Source of the DNA: Haloplanus rubicundus
GTDB lineage: Archaea; Halobacteriota; Halobacteria; Halobacteriales; Haloferacaceae
Length of the DNA: 64,000 nt
Direction: 5' to 3'
NCBI RefSeq assembly: GCF_003342675.1
Contig: NZ_CP031148.1
Location: 2,232,001-2,296,000 of the forward strand
This document shows positions 15,252 through 24,199 of this stretch, piece after piece. Position 1 is the stretch's first letter, and each line of letters opens with the position of its first letter. Below the pieces are notes generated by a model. It searched no databases. It was not told where the DNA came from and saw only the letters and a list, made by a program, of their open reading frames with translations. A program made the position numbers and the translations under genes.

Positions 15252-17099
15252 ATGAGTCTCGAATCCTACCTTCCCGACCCTGTCCGCTCGCGCTACGCGC
15301 TGAAACTGCTCGGCGTCTCGCTGCTCATCGTCCTCCTGATCACGGCGCTCACCACGGTGACCGTGTTCCAGGTGTCCGATCGCGTTCGTGACAACCAGCT
15401 TCGGTCGGTCGAGACGAACGCCGAACTCGAAGCGCGTGCGCTCGGCCAGTGGATCGACGGCAAACAGCAGGTGGTGCGGACGCTCTCGAACCACGAGGGG
15501 CTGACGCCGGTCGCCGACGACCGAACGCAAGCCACGCTCACGACCGAACTCGACGCGCTCTCCCCGGAGACGGCGTCGCTCTCGATCGTCGAGCGGAGCC
15601 CCCACGTACACTCCAACGGGACGACCGAGACCATCGTCGCCAGCACCGACTCGCAGTTCGTTGGCCGGCCGCTGTCGGTGACGGACGCCAACTGGAAACC
15701 GACGGTCGGGTTCAACTTCGAGGACACCGACGACGTGATCCTCTCGCTGGTGTATACGGACGGCGACGAAACCTTCGTCGCGCTGGCGTCGCCGATGCCG
15801 GACGGGGAACACGTCCTCGTCGCCGAGTACCAGACCAGCGTCCGGGCCGAACGCTTCACCAGCGCGATCAACGGCACCGACACGCTCGTCCTCGGGGGGT
15901 ACACCGCCTACGTCCTGTTCGACGAGAACGAGTCCGACGGGATTACCCCCTACGAGGGCGACCGGGCGAACACGACCATCGGGCGAACGATCCTTCAGTC
16001 CGATCCGACCACCGACATCCACGGGGCCGTGCTCACCGACACGGAGGTGAAAGGGTACTACAGCGTCCCCGGTGAGAAGGTCGACTGGGTGGTCGTCAAG
16101 GAAGTGCCGCGCTCGAAGGCCCTGGCGGTGACCGACCGGGTGCAGCGTGACCTCTGGCTGGTGGTCGGCATCGTGATGGCCGGCTTCCTGCTCATCGGCG
16201 CCGTCATCCAGCTAGGGCCGATCCGATCGATCAAGCGGCTGTCGAAACAGGGCAACGCCATCGCCGAGGGTAATCTCGGCGTCGATATCGACCGCGGCGA
16301 TCGAAACGACGAGGTCGGGGAGGTCCAGTCGGCCTTCGACAACATCAGAGCCTACGTCGAGACGATCACCGAACAGGCCGAAGCCCTCTCCCGGCAGTCG
16401 TTCGACGACGACGTCTTAGACGCCGACGTTCCCGGTCGCGTCGGCGAGTCGGTCGCGACGATGCACCACGACCTGCAACAGTTCATCACGCGGCTCGACG
16501 TCCTCAATCGCATCCTCCGTCACAACCTCCGGAACCAACTCGACGTCATCGACAGCCACGCCGAGGTCCTCGACGAGAGCGAGCATCGAGCGGCGATCCT
16601 CGCGGCCACCGAGACGTTGGCGGGGCTGGGCACTCGCGCCCGCCACATCGACCACATCCTCTCGAAGGACCCCCAGCCGACGCGGATCGATCTCGCCGAC
16701 CGGATCGAGGCGGTGCTGCGTGACGTCGAGACCGACGGCGTTACGATCAGTACCTCGATCCCCGGCGACGCGACGGTGGTTACCGACGCCGAAATCCTCA
16801 CCACCGTCCTCCGGAGCCCGCTGGAGAACGCGGTCGAATACACCGACTCGGGCGTCGGCGTCTCGGTCGAGTCGACCGATTCGGGCTGTACCATCGAAAT
16901 CCGTGACGACGGGCCGGGGATCCCCGACTCCGAACTGGAACCGCTGGCGACCGATCAGGAGACCCCGTTACAGCACAGCCGCGGACTCGGTCTCTGGGAA
17001 CTGAAGTGGGGAGTCGACGAACTCGACGGCGACCTCTCGTTCGTGACCGACGACGGGACGACCGTGGTGATCCGGCTGCCGGATCTCGACTCGACGTGA
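15252..17099 (+). CDS. Membrane sensor histidine kinase with extracellular sensor and HAMP domain
   Basis: A 615-residue protein read from MSLESYLPDPVRSRYALKLL (ATG at 15252). One membrane helix at about 20-45 is followed by an extracellular sensor of about 260 residues, probably Cache-like. A second helix (about 303-325, LWLVVGIVMAGFLLIGAVI) leads into a HAMP domain (about 326-380). The phosphoacceptor helix reads LNRILRHNLRNQLDVIDSHA with the His near residue 424. The ATPase domain has the N-box SPLENAVEYTDSG and G1 DDGPGIPDSE; the second glycine box is abbreviated (SRGLGLWELKW). No cognate receiver gene is adjacent. Confidence 0.9.
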   Translation: MSLESYLPDPVRSRYALKLLGVSLLIVLLITALTTVTVFQVSDRVRDNQLRSVETNAELEARALGQWIDGKQQVVRTLSNHEGLTPVADDRTQATLTTELDALSPETASLSIVERSPHVHSNGTTETIVASTDSQFVGRPLSVTDANWKPTVGFNFEDTDDVILSLVYTDGDETFVALASPMPDGEHVLVAEYQTSVRAERFTSAINGTDTLVLGGYTAYVLFDENESDGITPYEGDRANTTIGRTILQSDPTTDIHGAVLTDTEVKGYYSVPGEKVDWVVVKEVPRSKALAVTDRVQRDLWLVVGIVMAGFLLIGAVIQLGPIRSIKRLSKQGNAIAEGNLGVDIDRGDRNDEVGEVQSAFDNIRAYVETITEQAEALSRQSFDDDVLDADVPGRVGESVATMHHDLQQFITRLDVLNRILRHNLRNQLDVIDSHAEVLDESEHRAAILAATETLAGLGTRARHIDHILSKDPQPTRIDLADRIEAVLRDVETDGVTISTSIPGDATVVTDAEILTTVLRSPLENAVEYTDSGVGVSVESTDSGCTIEIRDDGPGIPDSELEPLATDQETPLQHSRGLGLWELKWGVDELDGDLSFVTDDGTTVVIRLPDLDST

Positions 17100-17100
17100 C

Positions 17101-17223
17101 TGTGGGGACGCGGGCGTCGGCGCCTCGACGTTCGTCGCGTCACACGGCCCGGCGGTCGAGGGGCTCGTCGCCGCGGCGTTCGACGACCTGCACGGGCAGG
17201 TCGAGGAGTTGACGACCGATTAG
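17101..17223 (+). pseudogene. Possible C-terminal gene remnant
   Basis: Directly after the kinase stop, a frame in the same direction but another phase ends at a TAG at 17221-17223. It gives coherent acidic haloarchaeal-looking sequence (GASTFVASHGPAVEGLVAAA, then FDDLHGQVEELTTD). It has no start codon and no clear family. It may be the tail of a lost gene; the evidence is only compositional. Confidence 0.25.
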
Positions 17224-18368
17224 TCGATCAGGGTGTGTCCGGTGCGTCGGCGCTCGACGAACGCCCAGTCGATGTCGACGCCCAACCCCGGGCCGTCGGG
17301 GACGGCCATCCGTCCGTCGTCGTCGATCGATTCCGGTTCGCCCTCGAATCCCTGATTCAGAATCCACGTACTCTCGGGGTTGAGAAGGCCGTGCTCGAAG
17401 AAGCTCGAGTTGCGAAGCGCGCTCATGAGATGCATGTGTGCCGGGCCGCCGAGCAGGAGTTCCACGTCGGTGCCGAACGCCTCGGCGGCCTCGGCTGTCT
17501 TGAGCGCGCCCGTGATCCCGCCGTCCATGTGGGCGCTGGCGCGGACGAGGTCGGTGGACTCGCTGGCGAGACTGTCGACGGCGCCGTACGGCCCGGTCCG
17601 GACGTGTTCGAGGCCGAGCATCGGCGTATCGAGCGTCGCGGCGAGATTCTTCGTCGTCCGTTCGCTCACGCCGCCGTCGTGCATCGGGTCCTCGTACCAG
17701 AAGAAGTCGAGGTCGTCGAGCGCGCGGCCGACCTGCAGCGCGTCCGCGTAGGTGCGATAGAGGCTGGAACTGTCGATCATCAGCGCCATCTCCGAACCGA
17801 CGCGGTCGGCGAGGGCCTCGCAGATGGCGACGTCCACGTCCGGACGCACGTCGGGGTGGCCGTGGAACTTGAAGCCGTCGTAGCCGTGGTCCAGACAGTC
17901 CTCGGCGTAGTCGGCGAAGGCTTCGGGGCCGTCGAGGCCGCCATTGTCGTCGACGAACATCGTCGAGGCGTAGGTGGGGAGGCTGTCGCGGTACCCACCG
18001 AGGAGGGTCGAGACGCTAGCGTCGTGGTGGTTGCCGGCGAGATCCCAGAGCGCCACGTCGACGGCGCCGAGGCCGAAGTGGTCGGTGTGTCTGAGCGCGC
18101 GCCAGCAGTCCTGCCAGATGCCCCGCCGTTCGAGGGGGTCGCGGCCGAGCAGGTGCTCCTCGGCGACCATCTTCACCTGTGCGATACTCGGCGGCGTGAA
18201 CGCGAAACCGCGGTAGTGACCTTCGGTCCCGTCGGCGGTGCGGACGGTGAGGACGAACCCCGGCGGTTCGAGCGTCGAATCGGGGTCGTACACCCAGTTG
18301 CCACCGACGGTGCCCGTTCGCTCGACGCGGTAGTCGAACTCGTCGATCTCGATTTCGCTGATGCGCAT
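17220..18368 (-). CDS. Enolase-superfamily enzyme (mandelate racemase/muconate lactonizing type)
   Basis: A 382-residue protein read from MRISEIEIDEFDYRVERTGT (ATG at 18366-18368). It has the two-domain enolase-superfamily layout, a capping domain (1-130) and a barrel. Metal-ligand candidates are D in LMIDSSS, E in FFWYEDPM and E in MLGLEHVR; a barrel lysine lies in GYDGFKFHGHPD, and H in GGPAHMHLMSA may act later. Members dehydrate, racemise or lactonise carboxylate substrates such as sugar acids; the substrate here cannot be assigned. The genes around it do not form a sugar pathway. Confidence 0.8.
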   Translation of the reverse strand: MRISEIEIDEFDYRVERTGTVGGNWVYDPDSTLEPPGFVLTVRTADGTEGHYRGFAFTPPSIAQVKMVAEEHLLGRDPLERRGIWQDCWRALRHTDHFGLGAVDVALWDLAGNHHDASVSTLLGGYRDSLPTYASTMFVDDNGGLDGPEAFADYAEDCLDHGYDGFKFHGHPDVRPDVDVAICEALADRVGSEMALMIDSSSLYRTYADALQVGRALDDLDFFWYEDPMHDGGVSERTTKNLAATLDTPMLGLEHVRTGPYGAVDSLASESTDLVRASAHMDGGITGALKTAEAAEAFGTDVELLLGGPAHMHLMSALRNSSFFEHGLLNPESTWILNQGFEGEPESIDDDGRMAVPDGPGLGVDIDWAFVERRRTGHTLID

Positions 18369-18436
18369 TCGAACACCGTCGGCGGCGGGAGGCAAAACGG
18401 TTGGCCCGACGTGCGCCCGCGCCGACCACCTCCCGA

Positions 18437-18601
18437 CTACTCGGGGCGCGGACGGCTGAGGTTCTGCAGGACGCCGCCGCAGCCGGGACACGCAGTGGGC
18501 GACGCCGCGCTACAGAGGCGTTTCCCACACTCCAGACATTCGTAGAGCTGTTCGTCCTGGTTACACGGGGCGGGGTCGGATGGCGTTGGCATATCGTTCA
18601 T
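18437..18601 (-). CDS. Zinc-ribbon microprotein (rubrerythrin-like domain)
   Basis: A 54-residue protein from an ATG at 18599-18601 (a second ATG is three codons on) to a TAG at 18437-18439. It contains LYECLECGKRLCS and ACPGCGGVLQNLSRP: two CxxC pairs spaced as in a rubredoxin/rubrerythrin zinc ribbon. An AT-rich gagttaac about 25 bases before the first ATG supports a leaderless start there. Such small zinc-ribbon proteins are frequent in haloarchaea and are mostly uncharacterised. It is transcribed away from the stress protein at 18724. Confidence 0.75.
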   Translation of the reverse strand: MNDMPTPSDPAPCNQDEQLYECLECGKRLCSAASPTACPGCGGVLQNLSRPRPE

Positions 18602-18723
18602 TCGTTGCCGCTGGCGGGTGTTAACTCTTGTCAGGGAGAGTCCCGAAGTTCGGCGTTCGTGGAGTTCGGACGGGACCGTGGCCGACGCCCCGTTTTTTGT
18701 TCCGGGCCCGCGTTAGGTGTCGT

Positions 18724-19599
18724 ATGTTCGACAAGCTGCTCTTTCCCACCGACGGGAGCGACGGGGCGACCGCCGTCTTCGATCACGTTCTCGACGTGGC
18801 CGAGGCCCACGACGCGACGGTTCACGTCCTCAACGTGGCGGACACGACCCGTGATAGCGTCACGCAGATTCGGGGCCAGGTCGTCGACGCCCTCGAACAG
18901 AGTGGCGCCGAGACGGTCCGGGAGGCGGCGACCCGGGGACGCGACCGGGGCGTCCCCATCGTCACCGAGGTGTTACAGGGGGAGCCGTACCGCACCATCG
19001 TCGACTACGCCGAGACGTACGATATCGACCTCGTGGTCATGCCGACCCACGGGCGGCGTGGTCTCCAGCGCTTCCTTCTCGGGAGCACGACCGAACGGGT
19101 CGTCAGGCGATCGGAGGTGCCCGTGTTGACGATCCGCCCGGACGACGACGTGACCGTCCGGTATCCGTACCGGACGGTTCTGATCCCGACCGACGGAAGC
19201 GACCCCGCGAACGCGGCCCTCGATGTCGGCTTCGGCGTGGCGGACGCTGCCGGGGCCGCCGTCCACCTGCTCTCGGTCGTCGACGTGACGAGCCTCGGCG
19301 TCGACGTGCGCGCGGACATTCAGGTGGATGCGCTCGAAGAGAGCGCCAACGAAATCGTCGAGACGGCCGCGGAACGGGCGAGTGCGGTCGGGATCGATCC
19401 CACCACCGCCGTCGAGTTCGGCGGGTCGATCCCTCGCGTGATCCGGACGTACGTCGCCGACCACGACGTCGACCTCGTGGTCGTCGGCACGCACGGGCGG
19501 ACGGGGTTCGACCGGTACGTTCTCGGGAGCGTCGCGGAGGCGCTCGTCCGGACGGCGCCGGTGCCGGTGCTGACGGCCCGCGGCCCGGTGTCGGAGTGA
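18724..19599 (+). CDS. Tandem universal stress protein (two UspA domains)
   Basis: A 291-residue protein read from MFDKLLFPTDGSDGATAVFD (ATG at 18724). Two UspA domains follow each other, about 1-140 and 147-290. Each begins with the strand before an ATP-binding aspartate (LLFPTDGSD; VLIPTDGSD) and ends with the nucleotide-binding signature G-x2-G-x9-G-S/T (THGRRGLQRFLLGST; THGRTGFDRYVLGS). ATP-binding type is therefore likely. A single-domain UspA gene lies at 35526-35906. Confidence 0.9.
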   Translation: MFDKLLFPTDGSDGATAVFDHVLDVAEAHDATVHVLNVADTTRDSVTQIRGQVVDALEQSGAETVREAATRGRDRGVPIVTEVLQGEPYRTIVDYAETYDIDLVVMPTHGRRGLQRFLLGSTTERVVRRSEVPVLTIRPDDDVTVRYPYRTVLIPTDGSDPANAALDVGFGVADAAGAAVHLLSVVDVTSLGVDVRADIQVDALEESANEIVETAAERASAVGIDPTTAVEFGGSIPRVIRTYVADHDVDLVVVGTHGRTGFDRYVLGSVAEALVRTAPVPVLTARGPVSE

Positions 19600-19680
19600 C
19601 GCGTCCGGCGTCGAGCGGCCAATTATCACGCAGTGGAGACTGACGAGAGGATTTATTTCGGCGACCGGTCGATGGCGTCC

Positions 19681-21201
19681 ATGCAGGATTTCGCGGCCGC
19701 GTTCGGGCAGGGCGGGCTGAACGAGCACCTGTCCGTCGACGACCTCATGACGGAGTGTGGACTGGACGAGGCGGAAATCGAGTGGCGAAAGGAGTTCGTC
19801 GGCTTCGACGAGCGCGACGCCGAGCGACTGTCGGATCTGGAGGGCGTGTTCCGCGCGCACGCCGACGACGTCGCCGACGACTTCTACGACAACCTGACGA
19901 GCTACGAGGAGACGGTCGAGGTGATCGACCGCTCGGAGAAGACCGTCGACCAGTTGAAGCGGACGCAGTCGGCCTATCTGATCTCGCTGGCTGCCGGCGA
20001 CTACGGAATGGACTATTTCCGCAACCGCGCCCGGATCGGGAAGCTCCACGACCTGCTGGAGATGCCGATGAAACAGTACATCGGCCAGTACGGCGTCTAC
20101 TACGACCTCCTCGTCCCACTCTTGCTGGATCGGATGGAGGAGCGGCTGGCCGACCGGCTGCTGGCGGAGACAGACGCCGACGAGGCGGCCGTCGAGCGGG
20201 CCATCGGCGGGACGCGTGACGAGACGGAAGGGGAGTTACTCGCGACCCTCAGAGCCATCAACCTCGACATGCAGGTGGTCGCGGACACCTACATCCACTC
20301 GTACAGCCGGAAACTCGAGGAGACGGTCGAGGACCGCGAGCGGCTCATGGCCGACGTCGAGGCGGACCTGGCCGCACCGATCGGGGAGCTACGCGATTCG
20401 GTGGAACAGGTGGCGGAGCGCACGACGTCCATCGACGAGCGGACCGACGACCAGGTCGAGTCGATGTCGGAGGTGGCCGGCGAAGTGTCGAACATGAGCG
20501 CGACGGTCGAGGAGATCGCGTCGACGGCGGACGAGGTGGCGGCCACGAGCGAGCGCGCGGCGGCCCTGGCTACCGAGGGACAGGAGGCGGCGACGGAGTC
20601 CATCGCGGCGATGGAACGGGTGAACGAAGCCTCACGGGACGTGGCGAGCGACGTCGACGCGCTCGAGAGCCGGATCGACGAAATCGACGACGTGGTCGAG
20701 GTGATCAACGACATCGCGGATCAGACGAACCTGCTGGCGCTGAACGCGTCCATCGAGGCGGCGCGGGCGGGCGAGAGCGGCGACGGCTTCGCCGTCGTCG
20801 CCGACGAGGTGAAGAGCCTCGCCGGCGAGTCACAGCGCCACGCGAGCGACATCGAGGAGATGGTGGGTGACATCAAAGCGGAGACGGCCGAAACTGTCGA
20901 CAGTCTCGAGGCGACGACCGAAGAGATCGATCGTGGGATGGCACGGATCGAGTCGGCGATGTCGAAACTGGAGGACATCGTCGACGCCGTACAGGACGCC
21001 TCGCGCGGCATTCGAGAGGTGTCGGAGGCGACGGACGACGGGGCGGCGTCGACCGAGGAAGTCGCGAGCATGATCGACGGTCTCGTCGACCAGGCCGAAC
21101 GCGTCTCGGCCGAGGTCGAACGGGTCGCGGAGATCAACGGCACACAGACGGCCAAGATCCGCGACATCGACGAGGCGGTACAGCGCCTCGGCGCCGACTG
21201 A
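19681..21201 (+). CDS. hemAT: Globin-coupled methyl-accepting transducer (HemAT-like aerotaxis sensor)
   Basis: A 506-residue soluble transducer. I chose the ATG at 19681, about 25 bases after the TATA-like atttatttc; ATGs at 19672 and further upstream are alternatives. Residues about 20-190 form a globin sensor: the EWRKEFVGFDERDAERL start, then RIGKLHDLLEMP with the proximal haem ligand His123 by this numbering, as in known HemAT. Residues about 225-500 form the MCP signalling coiled coil, whose hairpin tip is DIADQTNLLALNASIEAARA. No membrane segment is present. The protein should bind O2 through haem and signal to CheA. No che genes are in the window. Confidence 0.9.
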   Translation: MQDFAAAFGQGGLNEHLSVDDLMTECGLDEAEIEWRKEFVGFDERDAERLSDLEGVFRAHADDVADDFYDNLTSYEETVEVIDRSEKTVDQLKRTQSAYLISLAAGDYGMDYFRNRARIGKLHDLLEMPMKQYIGQYGVYYDLLVPLLLDRMEERLADRLLAETDADEAAVERAIGGTRDETEGELLATLRAINLDMQVVADTYIHSYSRKLEETVEDRERLMADVEADLAAPIGELRDSVEQVAERTTSIDERTDDQVESMSEVAGEVSNMSATVEEIASTADEVAATSERAAALATEGQEAATESIAAMERVNEASRDVASDVDALESRIDEIDDVVEVINDIADQTNLLALNASIEAARAGESGDGFAVVADEVKSLAGESQRHASDIEEMVGDIKAETAETVDSLEATTEEIDRGMARIESAMSKLEDIVDAVQDASRGIREVSEATDDGAASTEEVASMIDGLVDQAERVSAEVERVAEINGTQTAKIRDIDEAVQRLGAD

Positions 21202-21282
21202 ACGGCGTCGCTCGGCCTCAATCTTCAAGACCGGCGGCGCCGAACCGGAAGACGTACGCATGTTCGTGGAGGCCGAGACGGC

Positions 21283-22110
21283 GTGGTAGTCGCCGGTGTC
21301 ATCCAGCTGTTCGGGGGGGACCCCGTCGTCAACGGCTTCATCGGCGGCGTCGTCATCGCGGCGCTCAACCTGCTGGGGGCGTCGCTCGTCTTCGTCTGGC
21401 GCGACCCCTCGGAGCGCGCGCTCGACGGGGCGCTCGGCTTCGCCGCCGGCGTCATGCTCGCGGCTGCCTTCACCAGCCTCATAATCCCCGGTATCGAGAC
21501 GTACTCGAACGGCAATCCCATTCCCGTCCTGCTGGGCGTGGGACTCGGCGCGCTCTTTCTGGATCGCTCGGACATCCTGATCCCACACGCTCACTACCTC
21601 GTCACCGGGCGCCGACGAGCCGACGCCGCGGCGCCGGGGGAGAGCCTCCCCATCGACGACGAACGACTCGCGGGCGTCGTGCTGTTCGTCCTCGCCATCA
21701 CCCTCCACAACATGCCGGAGGGACTCGCGGTCGGCGTTGGATTCGGGAGCGGTGACCTCGGGACGGCCATCCCGCTGATGCTCGCCATCGGCATCCAGAA
21801 CGTGCCGGAGGGGTTGGCCGTCTCGGTGGCGGCGATCAACGCCGGCCTCGACCGTCGCGCCTACGCCGTGTTCGCCGGGATTCGGTCGGGCGTCGTCGAG
21901 ATTCCGCTCGCGGTGCTCGGGGCGTACGCCGTCGGAACGGTGTCCGCGCTCCTGCCGTACGCGATGGGTTTCGCCGCGGGCGCGATGCTCTTCGTCATCA
22001 GCGACGAAATCGTTCCCGAGACGCATACGCGGGGCCACGAGCGCGTCGCGACGCTGGGGACGATGCTCGGCGTGATCGTGATGCTGTATCTCGACATCTC
22101 ACTGGGGTGA
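21283..22110 (+). CDS. ZIP-family metal ion transporter
   Basis: A 275-residue membrane protein with about eight helices, started at the GTG at 21283; an ATG at 21260 opens a nine-codon frame that stops. Metal-site motifs are in the paired helices: ITLHNMPEGLAVGVG and IGIQNVPEGLAVSVA, both with the P-E-G of the ZIP binuclear centre. The cytoplasmic loop (about 108-140) carries a His pair in PHAHYLVTG and acidic residues. The likely substrate is Zn2+ or another divalent metal. Downstream, 82 bases away, is a small zinc-ribbon gene; a functional link is speculative. Confidence 0.85.
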   Translation: MVVAGVIQLFGGDPVVNGFIGGVVIAALNLLGASLVFVWRDPSERALDGALGFAAGVMLAAAFTSLIIPGIETYSNGNPIPVLLGVGLGALFLDRSDILIPHAHYLVTGRRRADAAAPGESLPIDDERLAGVVLFVLAITLHNMPEGLAVGVGFGSGDLGTAIPLMLAIGIQNVPEGLAVSVAAINAGLDRRAYAVFAGIRSGVVEIPLAVLGAYAVGTVSALLPYAMGFAAGAMLFVISDEIVPETHTRGHERVATLGTMLGVIVMLYLDISLG

Positions 22111-22192
22111 TAACCGCCGACGCGAACGGTGTTCCCAACGGGTTGGAACGATAGGGGTTCATATATCGCTGGTTCACGTACGACCATATACG

Positions 22193-22339
22193 ATGAGTGG
22201 CGGCGGCAACCTCAGGTTCCACTGTCCCGACTGTGGCGAGGACATGTCGGTAAACGAGCCGATGCGAGACGCCTTACTCGACCACGGCTGTGTCGTCTGT
22301 GGGACCACGGTGTCGGCGAGTGCGTTCGCCCCCGAGTGA
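22193..22339 (+). CDS. Zinc-ribbon microprotein
   Basis: A 48-residue protein, MSGGGNLRFHCPDCGEDMSV, later HGCVVCGTTVSASAF, from an ATG at 22193 to a TGA at 22337-22339. Two CxxC pairs about 25 residues apart make a treble-clef or zinc-ribbon fold. A TATA-like ttcatatatc at 22158-22167 lies about 30 bases before the ATG. The function is unknown; such proteins may bind nucleic acid or partner proteins. Confidence 0.75.
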   Translation: MSGGGNLRFHCPDCGEDMSVNEPMRDALLDHGCVVCGTTVSASAFAPE

Positions 22340-22460
22340 GCGGACACGGTAGCCCTTCCGGCCCGCCACATCGACAGCCTCGTCTTTCCGGCCCGCTTCC
22401 GCGGACTGCAGGTGGACAAATATAAACCGTCCCCCCGCCATTCCCCGGCAGACGACACGC

Positions 22461-22916
22461 ATGACCGTCGAGCAACAGACCGCGATGACGGACGCCGAAA
22501 CCGACGCGCTCCTCGGCCGCCGCGAAACCGGCGTGCTCTCGCTCGCTCGCGACGACGAACCGTACGCGATCCCGATTTCGTACGGCTACGACGCGTCCGA
22601 ACGGCAGTTCGTCATGCGGCTGGTGTCGACGCCCGGGGGGGAGAAGGAGCGATTCCTCACCGACTCGCCACGGGTCCGGTTCGTCGTGTACGAGGAAGAC
22701 GGACCGACCTACCGGAGCGTGATCGCGAACGGTCGGCTCGAACTCCTCCCGCGGTCGGCGCTCACGCCGAGCCACGTCGAACGGTTCGGCGCGGCCAAGC
22801 GCCCGCTCTTCGAGATGTGGGACCGGGCGAAAGACGAACTCGACGTTCGGCTCTACGAACTCGACCCCGACGAACTGAGCGGGCGTCGGATCGACGTGGA
22901 CGATAGTAGCGACTGA
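22461..22916 (+). CDS. Pyridoxamine 5'-phosphate oxidase-family flavin-binding protein
   Basis: A 151-residue protein with the split-barrel flavin-reductase fold common in haloarchaea: ETGVLSLARDDEPYAIPISY at the N-terminus and RFVVYEEDGPTYRSVIANG in the middle. Family members bind FMN or F420 and are usually oxidoreductases or nitroreductase-like; true PNPOx activity is not implied. A TATA-like aaatataaac lies at 22419-22428. No operon partner is evident. Confidence 0.8.
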   Translation: MTVEQQTAMTDAETDALLGRRETGVLSLARDDEPYAIPISYGYDASERQFVMRLVSTPGGEKERFLTDSPRVRFVVYEEDGPTYRSVIANGRLELLPRSALTPSHVERFGAAKRPLFEMWDRAKDELDVRLYELDPDELSGRRIDVDDSSD

Positions 22917-22930
22917 AAGTCAAACCGGTT

Positions 22931-23596
22931 TCACGCGCCACTATCGCCCTCCAGAATCGCATCGAGCAGCTTCGTCTGTGCGGCCGCCAGATGCTCCGCG
23001 AACGTCGACCGCGAGATGTCGAGTGCGTCGGCAACCTCCCCCGCGTTCGCTCCCTTCGGGCGCTCGAAATACCCCATCCGGTGGGCCGTCTCCAGTACCT
23101 CCCGCTGTCGCTCGGTGAGTCGTCCGCGGTCGACGAACACGAGGTCGTTGTCGGGGTGCTCGCCCCGAGACCGGAGCAGCCGCTGGATGTCGACCTGTGG
23201 GAACTCCTCCCGGAGCGTCGTGATGATATCGCGTAGCTGGGCCATATCGGCCGCGTGAAAGACCAGAGACAACATCCCGTCGCGCGCGTGGATGTCGACG
23301 ACGGGGCAGCCGAACTGCTCGACGCACTCGCAGGGACAGCCCTGTCCCCGGCTGCGTGTGAAGCGATAGACGGTTTTCGAGCCGTAGGTGAACACCGACT
23401 GCAGCCCCTCGTCGACGTTCGGCGTGTCGGTCGCCGTCTCGTCGAGCATGAACTCCTCGGTGACCGTGCCCGTTCCGTCGGGATCGACGCCTCTGGAGAC
23501 GGAGAGGGTGGACGTTCCGGCGTCCGCCGCGGCCGTCGCCACGGGACAGGTTCCGTCGGCGTCGACCCGTAGCTCCGCGCGAATCCCCGTTCCCAT
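22931..23596 (-). CDS. HTH_10 (bacterio-opsin activator-type) regulator with Cys-rich site
   Basis: A 221-residue protein. The N-terminal domain (1-150) resembles the haloarchaeal DmsR/Bat-like sensor: a cluster of cysteines GCPCECVEQFGCP at about residue 106 could bind a metal or sense redox. The C-terminal HTH_10 (about 155-221) reads LTERQREVLETAHRMGYFER and ADALDISRSTFAEHLAAAQT. It is convergent with the flavin protein at 22461, whose stop lies 14 bases away. The signal and targets are unknown. Confidence 0.85.
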   Translation of the reverse strand: MGTGIRAELRVDADGTCPVATAAADAGTSTLSVSRGVDPDGTGTVTEEFMLDETATDTPNVDEGLQSVFTYGSKTVYRFTRSRGQGCPCECVEQFGCPVVDIHARDGMLSLVFHAADMAQLRDIITTLREEFPQVDIQRLLRSRGEHPDNDLVFVDRGRLTERQREVLETAHRMGYFERPKGANAGEVADALDISRSTFAEHLAAAQTKLLDAILEGDSGA

Positions 23597-23667
23597 CGCC
23601 AGTCAGGTTCGGGACGAACACGGGTAAGTGTGTCTCTCGCTCCGTCGTGGGGGGAAGGGGTATAAAC

Positions 23668-23687
23668 CACCCACAGTATCGTGGGTG
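23668..23687. promoter_or_regulatory. Inverted repeat just downstream of a TATA box
   Basis: A TATA-like ggtataaacc at about 23658-23667 is directly followed by cacccac (23668-23674) and gtgggtg (23681-23687), a 7-base inverted pair. It lies about 44-63 bases before the start of the regulator at 23731, near the expected transcription start. It could be an operator for that gene; inference. Confidence 0.35.
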
Positions 23688-23730
23688 TAGACTGGTTGTG
23701 GCCCCGGCCGTTCGTCCGGATAGAACGACG

Positions 23731-24102
23731 ATGGCTATCGCCACTCCACCCCGCGTCGAACGCTCACCCGACGAAACGACAGTCGCCGACGCCGACGAGG
23801 TGCAGGCGATTCTGTACGCGCTCCAGGACGACGGCTGCCGGGCCGTTCTCGATGCGACCGGCGAGGCGTCGATGTCCGCGAACGAACTCGCCGATGCCTG
23901 CGACCTGCCGCTGTCGACGACGTACCGCAAACTCGACACGCTCACCGAAACCGGACTGCTCGCCGAACGGACCCGGCTCTGCCCCGACGGCAAACACACC
24001 AGCGAGTACGTGCGTGCGGTCGACGAGATACTCGTCGACGCCGACGCCGGCTTCGAACTCACCGTCACCCGACGGGACCCCACCGACCGCGACGTACGCT
24101 GA
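23731..24102 (+). CDS. Winged-helix transcriptional regulator (ArsR-like)
   Basis: A 123-residue protein read from MAIATPPRVERSPDETTVAD (ATG at 23731). One winged helix: IQ-type helix VQAILYALQDDGCRAVLDAT, recognition helix LPLSTTYRKLDTLTETG, wing LLAERTRLCPDGKHTSEY. The C-terminal tail is acidic. It has the same small ArsR-like design as the protein at 14460. The operon for 2-oxoacid dehydrogenase starts 97 bases downstream on the same strand, making it a candidate local regulator. Confidence 0.8.
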   Translation: MAIATPPRVERSPDETTVADADEVQAILYALQDDGCRAVLDATGEASMSANELADACDLPLSTTYRKLDTLTETGLLAERTRLCPDGKHTSEYVRAVDEILVDADAGFELTVTRRDPTDRDVR

Positions 24103-24199
24103 GGCCGGCGACGTCCACAGTCGGCCGCCCGGCTCCCACCGCCGAGACGTGCATTCTCACCTACACAATTATGTATGACAGTCCCGACATCTAGAGAGT

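Noticed and set aside
20830-22038. A 402-codon leftward frame
   Set aside because: Antisense to the chemotaxis transducer and ZIP transporter; composition (Arg, Asp, His) is typical of shadow frames.
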